Source: Thermocladium sp. UBA166
GTDB lineage: Archaea > Thermoproteota > Thermoprotei > Thermoproteales > Thermocladiaceae
NCBI GenBank assembly: GCA_002508315.1
Contig: DAHE01000049.1
Coordinates: 5,972 to 24,141 of the forward strand
Reading direction: 5' to 3'
DNA length: 18,170 nt
Of this stretch, positions 12,241 through 18,170 are shown piece after piece. The notes beneath the pieces were generated by a model. The model ran no database searches, had not been told where the DNA came from, and worked only from the letters and a program-made list of their open reading frames with translations. Each line of letters begins with the position of its first letter. Within the stretch, counting starts at the first letter, position 1. A program made the position numbers and the translations under genes.

Positions 12241-14958
12241 TCACTGTTTCTCCTGCTTGCCCTCCTTGCCCCCCGCCTCCTCCCTGATCGGCTTTATTGA
12301 TTGAGCCCTGCGTATCACGTCGTCTATATTGATGGAGCCATGATCGCTCTTGGATGGATCGACCGCGTCATCTCCGTACTTGAATTGAATTATTAGGTCC
12401 GAGGACGTCCTGACGGTTCCATCATACGACACGTACATGTCCTGCATCGCATTTATCAATCTGCGCTGGGCGTAGCCGCTCTGCGATGTCCTGACGGCGG
12501 TGTCCACCAAACCATCCCTGCCGCTCGCCGCGTGGAAGAAGTACTCTATCGGGGTTAATCCGAGTCTCAGGTTGGATCTGACGTAGCCCCTCGCCTCCGG
12601 TCCTAAGTCGCCCTGCTCGAAGTGGGGAAGCGTTCTATTGAGGAAGCCCCTCTTGAACCTCTCCCCCCTCACCGTCTGCTGCCCCAGCAGCGCCATCATT
12701 TGAGTCAAGTTCACCAGGCTTCCCCTGGCCCCCGTCTTCGCCATTATGTAGGCGTCGGAGTCCTTATCCACGTACTTATCTATTATTGCTGCTGCCTCCT
12801 CCCTTATCTTCGATAATAGTATCGTTATTCTATTCTCCAGCGTCTCCTCAACGGTGTAGCCTGGATCTGCCTCCAAGGTCTTGGCGTAGAACTTGGACAG
12901 CAGTTCCTTAACGTCATCCTCGTACTTATTCTCTATCTCCCTTATCTCCCGAAACGCGTCCTCTCCCAGCTCTAGGGAGTCCATGCCTATGGTGAATCCC
13001 CTCAAGTCGACGAATCTCATTATCATCCTAAGCGTGGAGTCCAGCCATTGCCTGGCCACATCGCCTCCATACCTCTTCACTATCGTGTGCCAGAGCGAAT
13101 TGACCTGCTCCGCTCCAATGGATTTCTTATCCAGAACGCCGGTCGCCATGTAGCCGTTAACCACTACGATGAATTCATCGGTGAGGCAGTCATTTGCGTC
13201 CTTGCAGGTAGACCTCATGGCGGTGGGCTGCGTCCAATTCAAGTCCTTGGGCAACAGCATTGATATTACTTGCTTCCCGGTCCAAAGCTCCTCGGGATAA
13301 AGTACGGCGGGCTCCATCACCTCCCCATCATAGTTCGCAGCGGCAAGCAGGTACATCAACTGCTCCTTGTTTATCAACGTATCCTTCCTGCTAAGCAAGT
13401 AACCGCTGGTTATGTAGTCCTGCCTCGCCCCTATTATCGGTCCGCCGTACCTGGGCGTTATTATGTGGTTCTGCACCAACATCAATAACCTAGCCTCCGC
13501 CCTAGCCTCCTCAGTCTGGGGAACGTGGAGGTTCATCTCATCCCCATCGAAGTCAGCGTTGTAGGGCGGGCAAACCGCCAAGTGAAGCCTGAACGTCCTG
13601 CCGGGCAGCACCTTGGCTATGTGGCCCATTATCGACATCCTATGAAGGCTCGGCTGCCTATTGAAGAGAACTATGTCTCCATCTATTAAATGCCTGTAAA
13701 CTATGGAGCCGGGGGTTATGGACTTGGCGACCTCCGTCCTATCCCGCACGTACTTCAAGTTCCGCTTCCTGCCGTCAGACCCAACTATCTCTATCGCGCC
13801 AGGCCATATCTCGGGTCCATTCACAACCAACTGCCTCACCCTATCTATGTTCCACTCAGTGACGTACTCCGGCACGGTTAACTCCTTGGCTATATCTATC
13901 GGCACCCCCACCTCGTTTATGCTTATGTTGGGATCAGGGCTTATCACAGTCCTAGCGGAGAAGTCGACCCTCTTGCCGGACAAGCTCCCCCTGAAGCGCC
14001 CCTCCTTTCCCTTCAATCTCTGCGCGAGGGTCTTCAAAGGCCTCCCACCCCTATGCTTGGCTTGGGGAAGACCGGGCAATTCATTGTTGAAGTACGTGGA
14101 GACGTGGTACTGGAGCAGGTTCCAAACGTCGTCGACCATCATGGAGGGAGAGCCGGACTCTATTGCGTTTCTCAGCTTCTCATTGGTCCTCACTATCTCC
14201 ACAAGTTTATGCGTCAAGTCATCGACGCTCATTTGGCCGTTTGGTAATTGAATTGACGGGCGAACCTGGGGAGGAGGCACTGGTATTACGGTGAGTATAG
14301 CCCACTCCGGCCTGGCTGATGATGAATCCACGCCAAGCACCTCTAAGTCGGAGTCCGGTATCTTCTCCAACCTCTCCCTTATCTTGACTGGATCCATCTT
14401 CACCTCTACGTGGTTCTCCGTCTCCTCGTAGAAATCCGTGGGCCTCTCCAGCCTTATCCTCAACTGCTTGGCGCCGCAGTGGGGGCAAGTCTCCCTGCTA
14501 ATGGCTTTCTTCACTATCTTCGCTATAACCCTATCCCTAGTTAAGCGCCAATGCTTCTTAAGCCGAGCCAGCCTAGCCCTGTACCTGCTTATCTCCTCGT
14601 CCGTCAGCAGTGCGCGGCCGCATTCCCTGCACGTTGCCCTCAATAGATCGTGAATCGGCTTGGCGAATTCGGGATGTATGACGGGCCTGGCCAACTCTAT
14701 CCTGCCGAAGTGCCCCGGACATCTGCTGTAATCATTGCCGCAAGTATCGCAGACGGCCTCCGGCTCCGCGACGCCCAGCCTCTTATCCATTATTCCACCC
14801 TTAACTGGATTGCCTGCCTCGTCATATGTCTCGGACGTTGTTATCTCCATAACCGACATGCGCCTAACAGTGTCGGGCGACAGTATCCCAAACCTTATCC
14901 TGCTCAACGACTTGGAAGGAATATCCCTCTCCGTTGATTTGGGTTGATTCAATGACAT
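12241..14958 (-). CDS. rpoA1: DNA-directed RNA polymerase subunit A' (Rpo1N)
   Basis: 905 residues, the N-terminal half of the archaeal largest subunit. A first zinc site has C70, C73, C80 and H83 (CDTCGNDYSRCPGH). A second has C110, C113, C158 and C161 (CRECG and CPHCG). RFRGSLSGKRVDFSARTVISPDPN (321-344) is the rudder/switch region. The catalytic NADFDGDEMN (467-476) supplies three aspartates for magnesium. The funnel and bridge helix follow near the end (HAASGRDGLVDTAVRTSQSGYAQRR). The trigger loop and the rest are in A'', encoded by rpoA2, which is not in this window. The ATG at 14958 is about 29 bases from a TATA box and an in-frame TAG lies two bases upstream. The last 17 residues are a charged tail. 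rpoB is not upstream, so the usual rpoB-rpoA1-rpoA2 operon is broken here. Confidence 0.97.
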   Translation of the reverse strand: MSLNQPKSTERDIPSKSLSRIRFGILSPDTVRRMSVMEITTSETYDEAGNPVKGGIMDKRLGVAEPEAVCDTCGNDYSRCPGHFGRIELARPVIHPEFAKPIHDLLRATCRECGRALLTDEEISRYRARLARLKKHWRLTRDRVIAKIVKKAISRETCPHCGAKQLRIRLERPTDFYEETENHVEVKMDPVKIRERLEKIPDSDLEVLGVDSSSARPEWAILTVIPVPPPQVRPSIQLPNGQMSVDDLTHKLVEIVRTNEKLRNAIESGSPSMMVDDVWNLLQYHVSTYFNNELPGLPQAKHRGGRPLKTLAQRLKGKEGRFRGSLSGKRVDFSARTVISPDPNISINEVGVPIDIAKELTVPEYVTEWNIDRVRQLVVNGPEIWPGAIEIVGSDGRKRNLKYVRDRTEVAKSITPGSIVYRHLIDGDIVLFNRQPSLHRMSIMGHIAKVLPGRTFRLHLAVCPPYNADFDGDEMNLHVPQTEEARAEARLLMLVQNHIITPRYGGPIIGARQDYITSGYLLSRKDTLINKEQLMYLLAAANYDGEVMEPAVLYPEELWTGKQVISMLLPKDLNWTQPTAMRSTCKDANDCLTDEFIVVVNGYMATGVLDKKSIGAEQVNSLWHTIVKRYGGDVARQWLDSTLRMIMRFVDLRGFTIGMDSLELGEDAFREIREIENKYEDDVKELLSKFYAKTLEADPGYTVEETLENRITILLSKIREEAAAIIDKYVDKDSDAYIMAKTGARGSLVNLTQMMALLGQQTVRGERFKRGFLNRTLPHFEQGDLGPEARGYVRSNLRLGLTPIEYFFHAASGRDGLVDTAVRTSQSGYAQRRLINAMQDMYVSYDGTVRTSSDLIIQFKYGDDAVDPSKSDHGSINIDDVIRRAQSIKPIREEAGGKEGKQEKQ

Positions 14959-14982
14959 CTACGGCAACCATATGCTTAACCC

Positions 14983-14992
14983 AGTTTATAAA
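14983..14992 (-). promoter_or_regulatory. TATA box of rpoA1
   Basis: On the minus strand gtttataaac is centred about 29 bases before the ATG at 14958, predicting a leader of at most a few bases. It shows that rpoA1 has its own promoter rather than being read from an upstream rpoB. Confidence 0.65.
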
Positions 14993-15076
14993 CTTTAATC
15001 ACAGGAACCCGAAACTATCAGTTGGGAGAATAAAAGGATTGCCACGATGATGCCGGCAACAACTCATGACGGCCAC

Positions 15077-16147
15077 TCACCGCTGCCGCCCGACGCGATC
15101 CATGAACGCCACGATTAGGGCCAGCAAGGATGGAATTGAAATGGCCAGGCCCATCAATACGCTGCCCACGCCACCCATGCCCCCAGCCCCGCCGGAGGCG
15201 GTCAAGGAGGGCGGCGTGACCTCCGCATCTATCCATCCATCGCCATCAACGAATGCCTCCAGCCAAGCGTGGTAATCCAACTCGCTTGCCTGCCCGTTTT
15301 GAATGGTGTAGCCCACGGCCACCTCCGCATTAAATCCCTCCCCCTCCAATACATGGGCTGCATACATAGCATAATCGCTGCACCAACCCGTGCGGTAGGC
15401 TGGGACGCCGGTGATTGGATCGCCATACGGCACCGAGGTGGAGTACGAATACTTGCCGCTGAACCTAATGCCTTGGATCAAGTCATTAATGGGACCGAGC
15501 GATGCGTTGACCGGCGAACAGACCTGGACGGAGTATGTTGCTGATCTTATGGGGGCAAGCGGCACCACCACGTAATCCGGCCCAAGAACCTCTATGGGCA
15601 CGCTTGGGGTGGTCCTCACCAGCGTGATGCGGCCGGTTACCTTGGTGATAAATGGGCCGGCGTTAACATAGACGGGCAGGGGAATCACTTGGGGAGGGGA
15701 GGGGAAGGAGGCGTATATGTAAGTGGTGAAGCAATTGACGCCGCTTCCAAGATTAATCGAGTAGGGCGGGTAACCCAGGTAAGTCACGTTGCGGCTCGGG
15801 CCAGTTAATTCGCCGTTGCTCACTCTATTCACGGTGAATAGCCTTAAGTAGAAATCAGACGAGGCGTTCGTGAATGCGTAGACGACGCTCGACTCATTGA
15901 CTGGAGGGGATAGGGGCGCCGTCAAGTCCTGCTGAGCGGAGGGGGAGGGGATGAAGTATATGATTCTAAGCGAGCCGTTTGTCAGCAAGCCTATGATTGC
16001 TCCGCTCGAATTCACGCTCATCAACACGTAGGAACCGTTTCCCAGCGGCTCCCCAACCCAAGCCCTGCCTCCCACCACGAAGATGGTGGATCCGTTTGCT
16101 TGGTTAATCATCAGGGAGCTTAAGGCCAAGAGCAGGGCAAGCAGCAC
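15077..16147 (-). CDS. Secreted, membrane-anchored transglutaminase-like protein
   Basis: 356 residues. The start GTG at 16147 is 25 bases from a TATA box. Residues 1-20 (LLALLLALSSLMINQANGS) look like a signal peptide. A long Ser/Thr/Asn-rich, beta-strand-rich region with many N-x-S/T sequons (about 20-240) would face the outside. The transglutaminase-like core is at about 250-310: the nucleophile C in YRTGWCSDYAMYAAHVLEGEGFNAEVAVGY, the His in LDYHAWLEAFVDGDGW and the Asp in WIDAEVTP form the expected Cys-His-Asp triad. A Gly-rich linker leads to a final membrane segment (VGSVLMGLAISIPSLLALIVAFM) and a basic tail DRVGRQR. Such proteins in archaea are probably peptidases or cross-linking enzymes of the cell surface; the substrate is unknown. 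Confidence 0.82.
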   Translation of the reverse strand: MLLALLLALSSLMINQANGSTIFVVGGRAWVGEPLGNGSYVLMSVNSSGAIIGLLTNGSLRIIYFIPSPSAQQDLTAPLSPPVNESSVVYAFTNASSDFYLRLFTVNRVSNGELTGPSRNVTYLGYPPYSINLGSGVNCFTTYIYASFPSPPQVIPLPVYVNAGPFITKVTGRITLVRTTPSVPIEVLGPDYVVVPLAPIRSATYSVQVCSPVNASLGPINDLIQGIRFSGKYSYSTSVPYGDPITGVPAYRTGWCSDYAMYAAHVLEGEGFNAEVAVGYTIQNGQASELDYHAWLEAFVDGDGWIDAEVTPPSLTASGGAGGMGGVGSVLMGLAISIPSLLALIVAFMDRVGRQR

Positions 16148-16165
16148 TTATGGACTGCCCCGGCC

Positions 16166-16177
16166 TGAATAAAAACC
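16166..16177 (-). promoter_or_regulatory. TATA box of the transglutaminase-like gene
   Basis: On the minus strand ggtttttattca is centred about 25 bases before the GTG at 16147 and supports that start as the leaderless first codon. Confidence 0.65.
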
Positions 16178-16211
16178 TAAGCCCGGCAAATCATATTCGG
16201 TTGAGAACCGG

Positions 16212-16892
16212 TCACATTATGATTAGCAATTTAAGCACTAGATCGCCCACCAATAAGTAAATCAGGTAGCCGAGGAACATGTAGGCTATGTATGGCATGT
16301 TATAGCTAACCAAAACGTACTCCCTGCCCTCCAATGCCTGGGCCGCCTCATCGCTTATCCGTAGGCTGAGCCTGCCCGGGGAGTAGGCCCATGGTTTTCT
16401 CCTCACCACGGACGAGCGTTCACAGGTTAGGAACAATAAATAGGCCAGCCTCCTGGAAGCGGAGACACCGCTCATCTCAAGGCACTTCCCAGCCCTCGCT
16501 ATATTCATCGCGATATTCCATATTATGAATGGAATCGTGAGGAGCATGCTGTTGACCAGCGAGGCTATCACTGGAGAGTTTAGAGCAGCATACAGCGGCG
16601 TTGGGGGGAGAGCTGGCACCGTGGATGTGGATATAAGGGCTATCCCTATTGCATCGGCCTCCCCCATGCTCTTTGTGACCCATATGATGGCCGCCAATGC
16701 CACCCCCACAGCGGCGTTTAGAACGTATAGATAGATAACTATGAGCGGCGATTTCGCGGCGGTCCATATCGCCAAGGCAACGCCGGGGGCGGCCACGAAC
16801 CACGTCAAGTCATTTATCACCCTGCCTCGCACGTCTTGCAACGCGGCTGCTCCCAGCGACAGCGCCATGAAGGCCACAGCTACCTCAGCCAT
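16212..16892 (-). CDS. A24-family prepilin/preflagellin peptidase (PibD/FlaK type)
   Basis: 226 residues from the ATG at 16892, with about six membrane segments. The two catalytic aspartates of the A24 family are visible: D20 in ALQDVRGRVIND, followed by the usual R and I/N, and D80 in MGEADAI, matching the G-x-x-D motif. The enzyme cleaves class III signal peptides of archaellins and type IV pilins at the inner face of the membrane. A cytoplasmic stretch rich in R and K (about 135-170, KPWAYSPGRLSLRI) is typical of archaeal members. The ATG overlaps the stop of the PGI/PMI gene as TGATG; the in-frame GTG at 16898 is less likely. No pilin or archaellin genes lie in the window. Confidence 0.83.
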   Translation of the reverse strand: MAEVAVAFMALSLGAAALQDVRGRVINDLTWFVAAPGVALAIWTAAKSPLIVIYLYVLNAAVGVALAAIIWVTKSMGEADAIGIALISTSTVPALPPTPLYAALNSPVIASLVNSMLLTIPFIIWNIAMNIARAGKCLEMSGVSASRRLAYLLFLTCERSSVVRRKPWAYSPGRLSLRISDEAAQALEGREYVLVSYNMPYIAYMFLGYLIYLLVGDLVLKLLIIM

Positions 16893-17833
16893 CAACACAG
16901 CCTGCCCAACCTCGTCTTGAGGAGGTCTATGGGGTCGGTCCTGACAGGGTCCACTCCCAGCTTCTCAGCCATGTGAAGAGTAGCCATTCCAAGAAGCGTT
17001 ATCCCGTAAAGCTCCTTGGCAAGCAACCCATCTCCCTTAAGCTCCAACTTTATGGGGTCGGCTGAGAAGTCGGCGAAGACGGACTCCACTGCCTCCATGA
17101 TGGGGTTGGGACCGGCCTTTATCAGTACATGCTTGACCGAGTGCCTCATCATGAGCGTGACTATGTCGTTGTGATCAGCCTCCGGTATTGGGGCCACTAT
17201 GGCGGGTGTTTTCGCGTTCTCGTTTAAGTCATTCTTGAACCTGACGGCCACGCCTTGCGCTCGGGAATCGACGAATATGTACGGCACGGAGCCGAGCAGC
17301 TGCTCTCCTATGTGTTCAGCCAAGCCCGCGTCCCTCAACGCCTCCTCCTGGGCGGCTATGCTCTCCTCCACTTCCTTTCTATTAACTCCAATCGCGTTAT
17401 CTATTATGGATAGCGCAGCGTACAGCAGCTGCGGAAAGCCGAACCTGGGAGCAGTCGCGGTGGGCACTTGAACCACTTGAATGCCCAGCCCCCGGAACTC
17501 GTTAGCCATAACTCCCCCAGTCGTCACTCCAATCACTAACGACCCCCTCTCCCTCGCGCGCAGCGAGCTGCATATCGTCTCCGACGTGTTCCCGGAGTAA
17601 CTGATCGCAATGGTTAAGGTGCTGGCATCCACCCAATCCGGCACTGCTAGATCCTTCACCACGTGAATGGGAATCCTGCCCCCCAAGTAATCCCTCAACA
17701 CATCGCCGACTATGCCGGATCCCCCCATTCCAGTTATCAATATCGAGGAGGGGCGGGGAATGGGGCCCAACTTGATGGAGCCATAGATGGACCTAGACGT
17801 TATGGGCCATTGCTTATAATCCAGCGGATTCAT
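16892..17833 (-). CDS. Bifunctional phosphoglucose/phosphomannose isomerase
   Basis: 313 residues from the ATG at 17833. The protein has two SIS domains. The first contains ILITGMGGSGIVGDVLRDYL and ISYSGNTSETI, the sugar-phosphate-binding Ser/Thr loop. The second contains RFKNDLNENAKTPAIVAPIPEADHNDIV, where the Glu and His of the crenarchaeal PGI/PMI family act as catalytic base and ring opener. These enzymes interconvert glucose-6-P, mannose-6-P and fructose-6-P and feed glycolysis, gluconeogenesis and mannose donors for glycans. The TATA box is 25 bases from the ATG at 17833, so the GTG at 17848 would be upstream of the transcript. The prepilin peptidase gene overlaps its stop codon. Confidence 0.9.
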   Translation of the reverse strand: MNPLDYKQWPITSRSIYGSIKLGPIPRPSSILITGMGGSGIVGDVLRDYLGGRIPIHVVKDLAVPDWVDASTLTIAISYSGNTSETICSSLRARERGSLVIGVTTGGVMANEFRGLGIQVVQVPTATAPRFGFPQLLYAALSIIDNAIGVNRKEVEESIAAQEEALRDAGLAEHIGEQLLGSVPYIFVDSRAQGVAVRFKNDLNENAKTPAIVAPIPEADHNDIVTLMMRHSVKHVLIKAGPNPIMEAVESVFADFSADPIKLELKGDGLLAKELYGITLLGMATLHMAEKLGVDPVRTDPIDLLKTRLGRLC

Positions 17834-17851
17834 ATAAACGCCGACCACCCG

Positions 17852-17864
17852 CTATATTTAATTG
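17852..17864 (-). promoter_or_regulatory. TATA box of the PGI/PMI-peptidase operon
   Basis: On the minus strand caattaaatatag is centred about 25 bases before the ATG at 17833. This decides the start: the in-frame GTG at 17848 is only about 10 bases from the box. Confidence 0.7.
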
Positions 17865-17974
17865 TTCTGACCCCCTTACCGGCCCTAAAGGGCAATGGCT
17901 CCCTTAGAGCATAATCGATTCGCGGTTTACTGCCTTCACCCTCACCACTTCATTGCCAGTGAGGCTCGGGGGAT

Positions 17975-17986
17975 CTAATTTAAAAC
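17975..17986 (+). promoter_or_regulatory. TATA box of a candidate RNA gene
   Basis: The sequence taatttaaaacc resembles the SRP RNA TATA box (taatttaaaagg) almost base for base. It predicts transcription from about 18006 on the plus strand. No ORF of note starts there, but a strong secondary structure follows. Confidence 0.5.
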
Positions 17987-18005
17987 CGTGCGGCCAGGAG
18001 GGGGG

Positions 18006-18115
18006 AGTGCGACCAATCGTTTAGGGAAAGGAAGCGGTGGAGGGGCGGGAACCATGGCCTCGGCCCCGGCGATTCGGTGATCGCGCCTTAGGTTAGCGGC
18101 TATGGCCCGCGAATA
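18006..18115 (+). ncRNA. Candidate structured RNA, possibly an H/ACA-like guide
   Basis: Between a promoter at 17975-17986 and a T5 run at 18118-18122 the plus strand folds well. CCATGGCC (18052-18059) pairs with GGCTATGG (18098-18105) with one G-U pair, and GCGGG (18045-18049) pairs with CCCGC (18106-18110), separated by an AA bulge. Inside, GGCGAT (18068-18073) pairs with ATCGCgCC (18080-18087). The internal loop strands are 18060-18067 and 18088-18097. An ATA at 18113-18115 lies 15 bases from the loop, the distance of an ACA box in H/ACA RNAs. The first 38 bases remain unexplained. It is not a tRNA, and I do not see RNase P conserved sequences. Confidence 0.4.
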
Positions 18116-18116
18116 C

Positions 18117-18126
18117 CTTTTTAAAA
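18117..18126 (+). promoter_or_regulatory. TATA box of the gene at the right edge
   Basis: The sequence ctttttaaaa is centred about 26 bases before the ATG at 18148. Its T run also lies directly after the candidate RNA and could end that transcript. Confidence 0.55.
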
Positions 18127-18147
18127 TGGGAGGTCGCGATTGCAGTG

Positions 18148-18170
18148 ATGAGCATCAGGCAATGCATAGT
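18148..18170 (+). CDS. Start of an unidentified gene, cut by the window edge
   Basis: Seven full codons are visible from the ATG at 18148, reading MSIRQCI, at leaderless distance from a TATA box. A GTG at 18145 is in frame. Too little is present to name it. GTGATGA at 18145-18151 also resembles a C box, so a C/D box RNA is an alternative, although the predicted transcript start would fall inside that box. Confidence 0.4.

Noticed and set aside
13703..14251. 182-codon plus-strand frame inside rpoA1
   Set aside because: It is antisense to conserved polymerase sequence, with no promoter and a composition typical of shadow frames.
18006..18115. Short type T RNase P RNA as known from Pyrobaculum and relatives
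   Set aside because: The conserved P4 strands (AGGAAAGUCC-like and ACAGAAnCC-like) are not present on either strand.

Overview
The window looks like a chromosomal segment of a hyperthermophilic crenarchaeote (Thermoproteota), most likely Thermoproteales and perhaps the Caldivirga/Vulcanisaeta/Thermocladium group. The reasons are the archaeal-type ribosomal proteins (LX/L18Ae, L32e), archaeal prefoldin alpha, FtsY, RNA polymerase A', archaeal Dph2, a bifunctional PGI/PMI, a tungsten-type aldehyde:ferredoxin oxidoreductase and an archaeal SRP RNA. Promoters also fit: an A/T-rich TATA box lies about 25 bases before many start codons, so most transcripts should be leaderless. Arg is mostly AGG/AGA and Ile mostly ATA. 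The genus is an inference. I saw no insertion sequence, CRISPR array, prophage or clearly foreign segment.

Layout. 46-1710 (+): the rpl18a(LX)-pfdA-ftsY operon (ribosome, chaperone, membrane targeting). 1725-2312 (-): a LysE-family exporter, convergent with ftsY. 2313-2750: a gap with possible small-RNA signals. 2751-4574 (+): AOR-family oxidoreductase. 4847-5323 (-): L32e, divergent from a 159-aa unknown protein. 5998-6849 (-): TatD-like metal hydrolase, divergent from a 125-aa acidic unknown protein; both appear to use one palindromic TATA box. 7231-8238 (-): dph2, whose 3' end overlaps the unknown gene antisense. About 8487-8805 (+): SRP (7S) RNA. 8857-10803 (+): a dihydrolipoamide-dehydrogenase-like flavoenzyme and a winged-helix protein, followed by a candidate 27-residue membrane microprotein. 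About 11027-11084 (+): a C/D box guide RNA. 11145-12146 (-): AbrB-PhoU regulator. 12241-14958 (-): rpoA1 (A'). 15077-16147 (-): secreted, membrane-anchored transglutaminase-like protein. 16212-17833 (-): PGI/PMI and a type IV prepilin/preflagellin peptidase, translationally coupled. About 18006-18115 (+): a candidate structured RNA. 18148 to the end (+): the first codons of another leaderless gene.

Functional threads. Most of the content is information processing and protein export: the SRP receptor and SRP RNA both lie here, together with ribosomal proteins, prefoldin, a guide RNA probably aimed at 23S rRNA, diphthamide synthesis for EF-2, and the largest-subunit N-terminal half of RNA polymerase. 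rpoA1 stands alone, without rpoB or rpoA2 beside it. The most interesting non-coding signals are a G-rich element repeated upstream of three RNA or RNA-candidate genes, the shared bidirectional TATA box, a small ORF in the dph2 leader, and the microprotein coupled to the winged-helix gene. I found no convincing multi-gene system that is wholly new.
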